In this document: in pieces, positions 25,921 through 34,193 of the stretch
Layout: every line of letters begins with the position of its first letter
Position numbering within the stretch: the stretch's first letter is position 1
Assembly: GCF_004799515.1 (NCBI RefSeq)
Contig: NZ_SSMX01000047.1
Coordinates: 62,001-126,000 of the forward strand
DNA: 64,000 bases
Direction: 5' to 3'
DNA from: Phenylobacterium sp.
GTDB lineage: Bacteria > Pseudomonadota > Alphaproteobacteria > Caulobacterales > Caulobacteraceae
The notes under the pieces: model-generated
The model's input: the letters and a program-made list of their open reading frames with translations, nothing else
Database searches by the model: none
What the model was told of the DNA's origin: nothing
Program-made: the position numbers and the translations under genes

Positions 25921-27453
25921 ATGACCGTGCAGACCCCCATCGGCTCCGCCCGGGCCGAAGCCGCCGAGGTATTGGCCCGCCTGGGCGTGGCCGAAGGCTT
26001 ATGGACCGGCGGCGGACGCGCCGTGCGCTCCCCGGTCACCGGCGAGACCATCGCCGAGGTGCATGATGCGTCCCCCGACGAGGTCACCCGCACGGTCGAG
26101 ACGGCGCACGCGGCCTTCCTGAAATGGCGGCTCACGCCCGCGCCCCGGCGCGGCGAGCTGGTCCGCCTGCTGGGTGAGGAGCTGCGCGCCGCCAAGCCCG
26201 ACCTCGCCGCCCTCGTCACCCTGGAGGCGGGCAAGATCGTCTCCGAGGCGGCCGGCGAAGTGCAGGAGATGATCGACATCTGCGACTACGCCACCGGCCT
26301 GTCGCGCCAGCTGTTCGGCCTGACGCTCGCCACCGAGCGGCCGGACCACCGGATGATGGAGACCTGGCACCCGCTGGGCGTGGTGGGCGTGATCAGCGCC
26401 TTCAACTTCCCGGTCGCGGTCTGGTCCTGGAACGCGGCGCTGGCCTTCGTCTGCGGCGACGCCGTGGTCTGGAAGCCCTCGGAAAAGACCCCGCTGACAG
26501 CGCTGGCCGTCCAGGCCCTGTTCGAGCGCGCCTGCGCCAAGTTCGGCGAGGCGCCGGCGGGCCTCTCGGCCGTGGTGATCGGCGCCCGCGAGGTCGGCGA
26601 AGCCCTGGTCGACCATCATAAGGTCCCGCTGGTCTCGGCCACCGGCTCGACGGCCATGGGCCGCGCCGTGGCCCCGCGCCTGGCCGCGCGCTTCGCCCGC
26701 GCGCTGCTGGAGCTCGGCGGCAACAACGCCGCCATCGTGGCGCCCAGCGCCGACCTCGACCTGACCCTGCGCGGGGTGGCCTTCGCGGCCATGGGCACCG
26801 CCGGCCAGCGCTGCACCACGCTTCGCCGCCTGTTCGTGCACGACAGCGTCTATGACGCCCTGCTGCCCCGCCTGAAGGCGGCCTACGGATCGGTCGCGGT
26901 GGGCGATCCGCGCAAGGCCGGGACCCTGGTCGGCCCGCTGATCGACGCCGCCGCCTTCGAAAGCCAGCAACGCGCCCTCGCCGAAGCCACAGCGGCCGGC
27001 GGTCAGGTCACCGGCGGCGAACGGGTGGACGTCCCCGGTTGCGGCGAAGCGGTCTACGTCCGTCCCGCCCTGGTGGAGATGGACCGCCAAGCCGCAATCG
27101 TCCGTCGCGAGACCTTCGCCCCGATCCTCTACGTGATGCGCTATTCCGACATCACCGAGGCCATCGGCCTGCAGAACGACGTGCCGCAGGGCCTGTCGTC
27201 CTCGATCTTCACCAACGACGTGCGCGAGGCGGAGCTATTCACCTCCGCGGGCGGGTCGGACTGCGGCATCGCCAACGTCAACATCGGCCCCTCGGGCGCC
27301 GAGATCGGCGGGGCGTTCGGCGGCGAGAAGGAGACCGGCGGCGGCCGCGAAGCCGGATCGGACTCCTGGAAGGCCTATATGCGCCGGGCCACCAACACGG
27401 TGAACTACGGCCGCACCCTGCCGTTGGCCCAGGGCGTGCAGTTCGACGTTTGA
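25921..27453 (+). CDS. amaB: Aldehyde dehydrogenase, family 7 (L-aminoadipate-semialdehyde/piperideine-6-carboxylate dehydrogenase)
   Basis: 510 residues of the antiquitin group. NAD-binding region (GVISAFNFPVAVWSWN; WKPSEKTPLTA), Glu in LELGGNNAAI and the catalytic Cys in GTAGQRCTTLRRL, then ETFAPILYVM and the C-terminal GGEKETGGGREAGSDSWK block typical of family 7. It oxidises 2-aminoadipate semialdehyde, or its cyclic form piperideine-6-carboxylate, to 2-aminoadipate. It forms an operon with the saccharopine dehydrogenase-like gene under the divergent Lrp regulator. The symbol follows Pseudomonas usage. Confidence 0.88.
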   Translation: MTVQTPIGSARAEAAEVLARLGVAEGLWTGGGRAVRSPVTGETIAEVHDASPDEVTRTVETAHAAFLKWRLTPAPRRGELVRLLGEELRAAKPDLAALVTLEAGKIVSEAAGEVQEMIDICDYATGLSRQLFGLTLATERPDHRMMETWHPLGVVGVISAFNFPVAVWSWNAALAFVCGDAVVWKPSEKTPLTALAVQALFERACAKFGEAPAGLSAVVIGAREVGEALVDHHKVPLVSATGSTAMGRAVAPRLAARFARALLELGGNNAAIVAPSADLDLTLRGVAFAAMGTAGQRCTTLRRLFVHDSVYDALLPRLKAAYGSVAVGDPRKAGTLVGPLIDAAAFESQQRALAEATAAGGQVTGGERVDVPGCGEAVYVRPALVEMDRQAAIVRRETFAPILYVMRYSDITEAIGLQNDVPQGLSSSIFTNDVREAELFTSAGGSDCGIANVNIGPSGAEIGGAFGGEKETGGGREAGSDSWKAYMRRATNTVNYGRTLPLAQGVQFDV

Positions 27454-27474
27454 AATCGTCCGCTAGCTGACGAC

Positions 27475-27999
27475 CTACCGCTCCACAGCCTGGCGCTGCA
27501 TGGGCGCGAGCTTGGCCAAGAAGCGGTTCTGATCGCGGAAGCCGATCTTCTCGTGGTCCATGGCCGCCTGCAGGTGCTCGACGAGCGCGTCGAAGTCGGT
27601 GTTCTGCAGCCCCATGTCCTTGTGCACCGTCTTCATGTCGCGGCCCGAGTAGTCGCAACCGCCGTTCAGCAGGTAGCAGAATTGCTCCTTCAGCGTCCGG
27701 CGCAGGCGGACCATGTCGTGGCTCTTGAAGATGTCGGAGATACGCGGGTCCGCCAGGCTGCGGTCCACCAGCTCATCCACCACCCTGTCGACGCCGGCCT
27801 GTCCGTGGAAAGCCCTCCACATGCGGTCGCCTTCGAACGGCTGGGCGCCGGCGTTGGCGGCGGCGTGGGGATAGTCGGCGACCTCCTCCTCGCCCGGATA
27901 CTTCGTGGACGGATGTTCGACCTTGAAGGCCAGCGCCGGAGCTGCGTCGGGCGTCGGCGCGCCCGCCAGGGCGGCGGCGAAAATCAGCGCTTGGATCAT
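27475..27999 (-). CDS. Group 1 truncated haemoglobin with an apparent export signal
   Basis: 174 residues. A hydrophobic N-terminus (MIQALIFAAALAGAPTPDAA) looks like a signal peptide, though it lacks a basic n-region. A truncated globin domain follows from about residue 65: VDRVVDELVDRSLADPRISD, LKEQFCYLLNGGCDYSGRDM and VHKDMGL with the proximal His near 127. Such globins bind O2 or NO. The start lies one base after the stop of the DUF3034 gene, so the two are one operon; the surroundings (cupredoxin, EAL protein) suggest a periplasmic redox or NO role. Export is an inference. Confidence 0.82.
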   Translation of the reverse strand: MIQALIFAAALAGAPTPDAAPALAFKVEHPSTKYPGEEEVADYPHAAANAGAQPFEGDRMWRAFHGQAGVDRVVDELVDRSLADPRISDIFKSHDMVRLRRTLKEQFCYLLNGGCDYSGRDMKTVHKDMGLQNTDFDALVEHLQAAMDHEKIGFRDQNRFLAKLAPMQRQAVER

Positions 28000-28000
28000 C

Positions 28001-28876
28001 TTAGAACCCCGCTTGCAGAGAGAGGTAGGCGCCGCGCTGATCCTTGAAGGTGGCGATCTCGCCCAGGTCCACATAGGCCGCGGTGACGGAGAGGTGTTTG
28101 TTGAGCGCGAAGGCCGCGAAGACGTCCATCCAGTCGTCTTCCTTCAGGCCCAGATTGTTGGGCTTGGTGCGGTATTCGAGGCCCACGGCGAGGCGCTTGG
28201 TGAGCAAGAGCGCCGCGGAGCCCTCGAACTCGGCGTGGTAGTCGTCGTTGCCCGGGCCGCCGAAGCCCAGAAGGCCGGTCTGGTTGGCCTTGGTGGCGCG
28301 CACAGCACCGTTCAGCACCAGGCTCTCGTCCAGGAAGACCTTGGAGGCGGCCACATACCAGTCGACGCCGGCGTCGTCCTTGGCGCCCAGGAAGCTCAGC
28401 ACACCGCTCTGGGCGGCCTTCTTGTACTGGGCGCCCACCGAGATCTGCGGCAGCCAGCTATCCTGGTCGTAGATCGCGTCGCCCACCACCTTCAGCTTCG
28501 CGCCGTACACGTCCTGGCCGAAGGTGAAGTCGCGGCCCAGGCCCAGCTTCACGCCCGTGCCCTGGGTGTCGAACTCCTGGTGGGCGTAGCTGAGCTCCAG
28601 CCGGTCGCGGAAGCCCACCGCCGCGCCATACGCGCGGAACTGGTAGTCCGGGAGCTGGATGCCGGTGGCGTGGACGTTGGCGCCGATCCCGTCGCGAGTC
28701 TCGTAACCGGTGATCAGCGCCCAGGTGGCGATGCCGCCGCCGCCCGAGCCCTCAATGGTGCTGACGCCTTCGGTCAGCAGCAGCTTGCCGCTGGGCCGAA
28801 GCTCCGATTGCGCCTGCGCGGCATGCGCGCAGAGCAGCGCTCCGGCGCACAGAAGCACCGTACGAAGTCCTCGCAT
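28001..28876 (-). CDS. DUF3034 family outer-membrane-like protein
   Basis: 291 residues with a clear signal peptide (MRGLRTVLLCAGALLCAHAAQA). The rest is a run of amphipathic strands with a C-terminal Phe (YLSLQAGF), as in small beta-barrels. Landmarks are KLLLTEGVSTIEGSGGGGIA and LELSYAHQEFDTQ. DUF3034 proteins are often encoded beside cupredoxin-like and GGDEF/EAL genes (from memory), as here. Function is unknown. It leads the operon that includes the truncated haemoglobin and is divergent from the cupredoxin gene. Confidence 0.82.
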   Translation of the reverse strand: MRGLRTVLLCAGALLCAHAAQAQSELRPSGKLLLTEGVSTIEGSGGGGIATWALITGYETRDGIGANVHATGIQLPDYQFRAYGAAVGFRDRLELSYAHQEFDTQGTGVKLGLGRDFTFGQDVYGAKLKVVGDAIYDQDSWLPQISVGAQYKKAAQSGVLSFLGAKDDAGVDWYVAASKVFLDESLVLNGAVRATKANQTGLLGFGGPGNDDYHAEFEGSAALLLTKRLAVGLEYRTKPNNLGLKEDDWMDVFAAFALNKHLSVTAAYVDLGEIATFKDQRGAYLSLQAGF

Positions 28877-28928
28877 CCTTGATGACCCCCATAGCCCCGC
28901 ATTTTGCGGTCTGCAGGAGAGTTTAGGT

Positions 28929-28942
28929 TGTAAATATTTACA
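28929..28942. promoter_or_regulatory. Perfect 14-bp palindrome TGTAAATATTTACA, candidate operator
   Basis: Located 53 bases upstream of the DUF3034-haemoglobin operon and 35 bases before the cupredoxin ATG. Being perfectly symmetric and AT-rich in a roughly 70% GC genome makes chance unlikely. It could bind a Rrf2/NsrR-, CRP/FNR- or TetR-type dimer controlling both sides; the regulator is not identified. Confidence 0.6.
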
Positions 28943-28976
28943 GTACGTTCAAGCAAACCCAGCTAGTGCGACGGGT

Positions 28977-29609
28977 ATGCTCAGACATATTCTGCCGATC
29001 GTCGCCACCGCACTCGTCTTCGCCGGGCAGGCCGCCGCCGCTGATCTTACCGTGACGGTGAAGGGCGAGGACGGCTCGCCCCTGGTGGACGCCGTGGTGC
29101 TGGTGCACACCGCCGGCGGCGCGGGCGCGGCGGGACCCATCCACTACAGCTGGCCCAATGTGATGACCCAGCAGAACATCTCGTTCAACCCGTACGTCCT
29201 GATCGTGCCGGTGGGCTCGACGGTGGCCTTTCCGAACAAGGACAAGGTGCGCCACCACGTCTATTCCTTCTCCGCAGCCAAGAAGTTCGAGTTGAAGCTC
29301 TACGGTCAGCAGGAGGAACGCACCGTCACCTTCGACAAGGCCGGGATCGTGCCCTTGGGGTGCAACATCCACGACAGCATGATCGGCTATATCTATGTGG
29401 CCGACACGCCCTTCGCGGCGAAGACCAACGCCGCGGGCGAAGCCGTGATCCACGGCCTGCCGGGCGTCGCCGGCACGCTTAGCGTCTGGCACCCGGATAT
29501 GAAGGCCAAGGCCGCCGTCGACAAGCCGCTCGCCGCGACGGCCACGGACATGGCGGTCAGCCTGGAGCTGAAGCCGGTCTCCATGCGCCACAAGAAGATG
29601 GCGATGTAG
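28977..29609 (+). CDS. Exported cupredoxin-like protein (methylamine-utilisation type)
   Basis: 210 residues with a signal peptide (MLRHILPIVATALVFAGQAAAA). The cupredoxin fold shows probable copper ligands in RHHVYSFS (near residue 93) and VPLGCNIHDSMIGYI (Cys near 128, His 131, Met 134), followed by a carboxypeptidase-regulatory-like segment (KTNAAGEAVIHGLPG) and a basic tail. Annotated homologues are called methylamine-utilisation proteins, but no methylamine genes are nearby, so that name says little. ATG 28977 begins the signal peptide. It converges with the EAL gene, 15 bases away. Confidence 0.85.
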   Translation: MLRHILPIVATALVFAGQAAAADLTVTVKGEDGSPLVDAVVLVHTAGGAGAAGPIHYSWPNVMTQQNISFNPYVLIVPVGSTVAFPNKDKVRHHVYSFSAAKKFELKLYGQQEERTVTFDKAGIVPLGCNIHDSMIGYIYVADTPFAAKTNAAGEAVIHGLPGVAGTLSVWHPDMKAKAAVDKPLAATATDMAVSLELKPVSMRHKKMAM

Positions 29610-29624
29610 CCACTCTTCCGAGAC

Positions 29625-31946
29625 CTAGCCGTAGCGCCGGTTGGCGTCCTTATCGGCCAGGAAGGCGATGAGCTGCTTGATCGGCATCGGCCGGGCGATC
29701 AGGTAGCCCTGGACCAGGTCGCAGCCCATGGCGGCCAGGAGGGCGTAGCAGGGGTCGGTCTCAACCCCCTCGGCGGTGACCTTCAGGCCCAGGCTATGCG
29801 CCAGGTCGATGGTCGAGCGCACGATCAACGCATCGCGCTGGCTCTCGGTGACGCCCTCCACCAGGGACTTGTCGATCTTCAGCTCCTGGCCACGGATCTG
29901 CTTCAGATAGGCCAGCGACGACAGGCCGGTGCCGAAGTCGTCGATGGAGATGGCGATGCCGGCCTCGGCGAAGCGGGCCAGCATGGAAAGCGCCACCTCC
30001 GGGTTGGCGATGACAGCGGTCTCGGTGATCTCGATGGTCAGCCCACCGACGGCGCGCCGCGCCTCGGCCAGCGCGAAGTCCGCGAAGTCCGGCTCGCCCA
30101 GGGTGCGGCCTGAGACGTTCACCGACATGTCCACCACATGACCCGCCGCCGCCAGCTCGGCCTGCACGTCGATGGCGCGCCGGAACACCCACTCCGTCAG
30201 GGTGCGGATGTGGCCGGTTTCCTCGGCCATCGGAATGAACAGGTCGGGCGGCAGCATACCGCGCGCCGGGTGACGCCAGCGCGACAGGGCCTCGACGCCG
30301 GTGACCCGGCCCTGCCGGATGTCGAACTTCGGCTGATAGAAGAGGTCGATGGCGCCGTCTTCCAGAGCCCGCAACATGCCGCTCATCAGGGCCAGGTTGG
30401 CGCCGGGATCGCCGTAGGCCTTGGCGTCGAAGAAGGCGACCTTACGCTTGGCGGCCTTGGCTTGGTCCAGCGCGATGTTGGCCTGCTCGATGGCCGCGCC
30501 CGGCCCCGCGCCGCGCCGGATCGGCGCCAGGCCCAGATGCAGGCTGACGTCGATCACGTCGCCGCCGACGTTCAATGGCGCCTCGAGCTCGGCCATCAAC
30601 CGCTCGGCGTCCTCGTCGGCGCCGGCCGGGTCGGCGGCGATCAGCACGAAGCCCAGCACGTCGCTGGCCACCCGCGCCACGCCGGAGGTCGGCGCGAGCG
30701 CCCCCAGCCGGTTGCCGATCATCCGCACCGCCTGCGCCGCCAGCTGGTAGCCGATGGCGCCGCGCAGGTGGTCGAAGCGGTGGACGCCCAGGGCCGCCAC
30801 ATAGACTTGGCCTTCCGGCAGGTCGGACAGCGCCTCCACCACCCGCTCCAGGGCCAGGCGGTTGGGCAGGCCGGTGTCGCCGTCGTGCAGGGCCAGGTGG
30901 GTGATCCGCCGCTCGCGGTCGCGGATCTCGGTGGCCATGGTGTTGAAGCTGGTCGCCAAGCGGCCGATCTCATCCTTGCCGCCGATGTCGACCTGCGCCT
31001 CTTCGCCGCGCTCCAGGCGGTGCGCCGCCTCGTCGAGGGCGGAGATCGGCCGGGTGATCCCGCGGGCCAGCGCCCAGGAGCCCCAGGCCACCACGCCCAG
31101 GCCCAGCACGCCGGCCAGGGCCACGATGGCCAGCATCGGGCGGTAGGGCGCGAGCGCCAGGGCCAGCGGATAGCGCAGCACCAGCACCGACGGCTGGGTC
31201 CGGGTGAGCGTCGGCAGCGGCTTCACCAGCGCCAGCGTCGCGCCGCGGCTGTCGTCGATCTCCAGCGGCTTGGTGAGTTTCTTCGCGGCGGCCTGGTCGA
31301 TGGCGCCGGAGAGGATCGTGCGGTCGCGGCCGCTAACCTGTTCCGCCTGGCGCCAGCCGTGCGCGTCGCGGTTCAGCACCGCGGCGTTCAGCGGAATGGC
31401 GGAGAGCTTCTCCAGCGCGGTCATCTCGCCGCGGTCGAGCTTCACGGCGAACACCAGCCAGCCGATCTGGTCGGGCGACATCACCGGCGCGGCCACCACC
31501 TGATAGGGCGCGCCGCCCAGCACCACCACGCCCGAGGGGTCCTCGGCGTTGTCGAGGGCCTTCTCCAGGCCGGGGCCGTCGGCGGCCAGCGCCTGGGCGT
31601 CGGCGCCGATCATGTGGCCGTCGGTGGTGACGATGAAGGCCGCGTCGATGCTGAAGCGCGACTTCAGGTTCTCCATCGCAGAGACGATGGTGGGCGCATC
31701 GTGGGTGGCCACCGCCTCCCGGAAGCCGAAGTCCTTGGAGAGCAGCGCCGAGCCCTCGCGCAGGCGGTCGGAACGCAGCGACCAGACGCGGTCGAACACC
31801 GTGCCCGTGGCGGTGAGCTCGCCGCGCACCTGGCGCTGGGCGGCCTGGTTGATCGCCAGATAGACGCTCACCGAGACGAGCGTCAGCACCGCCCCGAACA
31901 GGGCGACGTAGAGAACGGTCAATCGGGTGCGGAGCCGGGTGAACAC
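29625..31946 (-). CDS. Membrane cyclic-di-GMP phosphodiesterase (degenerate GGDEF plus EAL)
   Basis: 773 residues: membrane helix near 10-30, periplasmic Cache-like sensor, second helix near 265-290, HAMP, a GGDEF domain near 345-505 whose signature reads RVASDVLGF so cyclase activity should be lost, then an intact EAL domain (GVEALSRWRHP, SVNVSGRT, EITETAVI, DDFGTGLSSL, KIDKSLV). It most likely degrades c-di-GMP in response to a periplasmic signal. The start is GTG 31946. Its neighbours are the cupredoxin and haemoglobin genes, a set probably acting together. Confidence 0.9.
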   Translation of the reverse strand: MFTRLRTRLTVLYVALFGAVLTLVSVSVYLAINQAAQRQVRGELTATGTVFDRVWSLRSDRLREGSALLSKDFGFREAVATHDAPTIVSAMENLKSRFSIDAAFIVTTDGHMIGADAQALAADGPGLEKALDNAEDPSGVVVLGGAPYQVVAAPVMSPDQIGWLVFAVKLDRGEMTALEKLSAIPLNAAVLNRDAHGWRQAEQVSGRDRTILSGAIDQAAAKKLTKPLEIDDSRGATLALVKPLPTLTRTQPSVLVLRYPLALALAPYRPMLAIVALAGVLGLGVVAWGSWALARGITRPISALDEAAHRLERGEEAQVDIGGKDEIGRLATSFNTMATEIRDRERRITHLALHDGDTGLPNRLALERVVEALSDLPEGQVYVAALGVHRFDHLRGAIGYQLAAQAVRMIGNRLGALAPTSGVARVASDVLGFVLIAADPAGADEDAERLMAELEAPLNVGGDVIDVSLHLGLAPIRRGAGPGAAIEQANIALDQAKAAKRKVAFFDAKAYGDPGANLALMSGMLRALEDGAIDLFYQPKFDIRQGRVTGVEALSRWRHPARGMLPPDLFIPMAEETGHIRTLTEWVFRRAIDVQAELAAAGHVVDMSVNVSGRTLGEPDFADFALAEARRAVGGLTIEITETAVIANPEVALSMLARFAEAGIAISIDDFGTGLSSLAYLKQIRGQELKIDKSLVEGVTESQRDALIVRSTIDLAHSLGLKVTAEGVETDPCYALLAAMGCDLVQGYLIARPMPIKQLIAFLADKDANRRYG

Positions 31947-32170
31947 GGTTAGGGGTTTCGGGCCTGAAGGCGTGAGCGCACGGAGGCGCGGACTTGTCGT
32001 CTAGCCGACCCTTGGTGAAGCCGGCGTAAACCACGGAAAACTTTTGATTTCCAGCCTACAACCTATTGGGGAAAAGGTCCCGTTTGCCCTGGCGGCGCCC
32101 CCTTGGCACAATCGCCGGCATTCGAGACGACCTGGCGCCCGTGCGCGCCGCATTTTTGAAAGCCTGTGCT
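31947..32170. other. Divergent intergenic region before the MoxR gene
   Basis: Carries the promoters of the leftward EAL gene and the rightward MoxR gene. In-frame TTG 32066 and GTG 32141 could extend the MoxR protein, but the added residues do not resemble the family. No distinct operator was found. Confidence 0.35.
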
Positions 32171-33124
32171 TTGACGATTTCCAATCCGCTCGCGGCCGCC
32201 TCCGCCGCCAGCCCCTTTTCGTCGGTGGACGCCCTGGTCGAGGGCCTGGGCGGGGTGGGCTACATCGCCTCGCGCCGCATCGCCACCGCCCTCTACATGG
32301 CCGTCCACCTGCAGAAACCGATCCTGGTGGAAGGCTCGGCTGGGGTCGGCAAGACCGAGCTGGCGCTCTCCACTGCTCGCCTGATCGCCAAGCCCCTGAT
32401 CCGCATGCAGTGCTACGAGGGCCTGGACGAGTCCAAGGCGCTCTACGAGTGGAAGTACGGCAAGCAGCTGCTCTACACCCAGATCCTGAAGGACCGCATG
32501 GGCGAGGCGCTCGCCGACGCGCCGACCATGGACGCGGCCATGGACCGGTTGCACGGCATGGGCGACCTGTTCTTCTCCGAGCCCTTCCTGGAGCCCCGGC
32601 CGCTGATGCAGGCCCTGCGCCACGACGAAGGCTGCGTCCTGCTGATCGACGAGATCGACAAGTCGGACGAGGCCTTCGAGGCCTTCCTCCTGGAAGTGCT
32701 GTCGGCCTATCAGGTCTCGGTGCCGGAGCTGGGCGTCATCGTCGCCAAGACGCCGCCCCTGGTGTTCCTGACCTCCAACAATGTCCGTGACCTGGGCGAC
32801 GCCCTGAAGCGCCGCTGCCTGCACCTGCACATCCCGCTGCCGGAGCCGGCGCTGGAGGAGCGGATCGTGGCCACCCGCGTGCCCGGGATCGAGGCGGCGC
32901 TGACCAACCAGCTGGTGGCCTTCGTCCAGTCCCTGCGCACCCTGGACCTCAGGAAAGCCCCCTCGATCTCCGAGACCGTCGACTGGGCCCGCGCCCTGGT
33001 CCTGCTGCACGCCGCAGACCTCGACCCGGCCATGGTGCGCGACACCCTGAACGTGATCCTGAAGTTCGAGCAGGACGTGACGGCGGTGGAACCGCAGATC
33101 GTCGAGCTGCTGACGCGCCGATAA
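32171..33124 (+). CDS. MoxR-family AAA+ ATPase (CoxD-like)
   Basis: Cytoplasmic chaperone ATPase. Walker A EGSAGVGKTELA, the CoxD-type stretch ESKALYEWKYGKQLLYTQIL, Walker B CVLLIDEIDKSDEAFEAFLL, sensor 1 VFLTSNNVRDLGDALKRRC. Members work with a VWA-domain partner to insert cofactors or remodel complexes. The usual CoxE-like neighbour is absent here; a matching VWA gene lies at 55591-56967. The start is unclear: TTG 32171 (TISNPLAAAS) fits family length best, and GTG 32141 is the alternative. Confidence 0.87.
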   Translation: MTISNPLAAASAASPFSSVDALVEGLGGVGYIASRRIATALYMAVHLQKPILVEGSAGVGKTELALSTARLIAKPLIRMQCYEGLDESKALYEWKYGKQLLYTQILKDRMGEALADAPTMDAAMDRLHGMGDLFFSEPFLEPRPLMQALRHDEGCVLLIDEIDKSDEAFEAFLLEVLSAYQVSVPELGVIVAKTPPLVFLTSNNVRDLGDALKRRCLHLHIPLPEPALEERIVATRVPGIEAALTNQLVAFVQSLRTLDLRKAPSISETVDWARALVLLHAADLDPAMVRDTLNVILKFEQDVTAVEPQIVELLTRR

Positions 33125-33130
33125 GGCCCG

Positions 33131-34159
33131 CTAGGCCGGCCGCAACCGATAGTGGCTGACGCCCCATTCCGCGCCGCCGCGATGGCCGAAAAGGCCGGCG
33201 GTGGCCAGGAAGAACAGGCGCCAGCGGCGATGCCACAGGACGGCCTTGTCGCCGTACACTGAGCGCAGCACGGGGCGGATCGCCGCGACATTGCGGTCGT
33301 AGTTCTCCAGCCAGTGCAGGGCGGTCTTCTCATAGTGCGCGCCGCTCCAGCGCCAGTCCGCCTCCACCTCGAACAGGTCCGGGAACTGCCGCATCAGGTT
33401 GTGGCTGGGCATGACCCCGCCGGCGAAGAAGTGCTGGGCGATCCAGTCGGCCTCGTCCTCGACGTCGAAGCGGTAGGGTCCGGTGCGGTGGGTGAAGATG
33501 TGGATGAACACCCGGCCGTCCGGCTTCAGCCAGGTCTTCACCCGGCCCAGGAGCGCGCGCCAGTTGGCCATGTGCTCGAACATCTCGACACTGACGATGC
33601 GGTCGTAGCTCCCGGCATCCGGCGGGGTGAAGTCGTTCATGTCGGCGGTGATGACCGTCAGGTTGGTCAGGCCCTCAGCCGCGGCCCGGCTGCGGATGAA
33701 CTCGCCCTGGCTGGCGGAGTTGGAGACCGACGTGATCTGCGCCCTCGGATAGGCCCGCGCCATCCACAGCGACAGCGAACCCCAGCCGCAGCCGAGCTCC
33801 AAGATACGCTGGCCGTCCTTCAGGTCGGCATGGGCGCAGGTCTCGGCCAGCGCGCGGTCCTCCGCCTGGGCCAGGCTGTCGCCGGGTTCGTAGAGGCAGG
33901 AGGAGTACTTCAGCCGCGGGCCCAGGCAGTTCAGGAAGAACTCGGCCGGGACCTCATAGTGCTGCTCGTTGGCCGCGTCGGTGTGCTCGGCGATCGGCCG
34001 CTCGGCCATCTGGCGGGCGAAGGCGGCGTCGGCGTCCGGGCCGGCGGCCGCGGCCTGGCGGCGCGCGCCGGAGACCAGGAACTCGATGGCCGCCTTGCGC
34101 ACGGGATCGGGAAGCGGCGCGCCCTCGAAGGCCAGGAGGGCGGTGGAGACGAGACTCAT
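33131..34159 (-). CDS. CFA-synthase-like SAM methyltransferase
   Basis: 342 residues, shorter than classical cyclopropane-fatty-acid synthase at the N-terminus. The family core is complete: HYEVPAEFFLNCLGPRLKYS, SAM-binding LELGCGWGSLSLWMARAYP, ISVEMFEHMANW and the C-terminal FQVYG-like segment. These enzymes methylate unsaturated acyl chains of phospholipids. It lies next to DUF1295, FAD oxidoreductase and DUF1365 genes, a block linked in Rhodobacter to sigma-E-controlled furan-containing fatty acid synthesis (from memory). The exact product is inferred. Confidence 0.87.
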   Translation of the reverse strand: MSLVSTALLAFEGAPLPDPVRKAAIEFLVSGARRQAAAAGPDADAAFARQMAERPIAEHTDAANEQHYEVPAEFFLNCLGPRLKYSSCLYEPGDSLAQAEDRALAETCAHADLKDGQRILELGCGWGSLSLWMARAYPRAQITSVSNSASQGEFIRSRAAAEGLTNLTVITADMNDFTPPDAGSYDRIVSVEMFEHMANWRALLGRVKTWLKPDGRVFIHIFTHRTGPYRFDVEDEADWIAQHFFAGGVMPSHNLMRQFPDLFEVEADWRWSGAHYEKTALHWLENYDRNVAAIRPVLRSVYGDKAVLWHRRWRLFFLATAGLFGHRGGAEWGVSHYRLRPA

Positions 34160-34193
34160 ACGAAGGTCGGTCCTTGCTGAGGCGGTTTGAGGG

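Noticed and set aside
28977..29609. Methylamine-utilisation gene as part of a methylotrophy locus
   Set aside because: The cupredoxin-like family often has that name, but no mau, methanol or tetrahydromethanopterin genes are in the window.
32080..32170. Sigma-54 promoter at TTGGCACAATCGCC upstream of the MoxR gene
   Set aside because: The -24-like TGGCAC is present but the -12 TGC is not at the required spacing.
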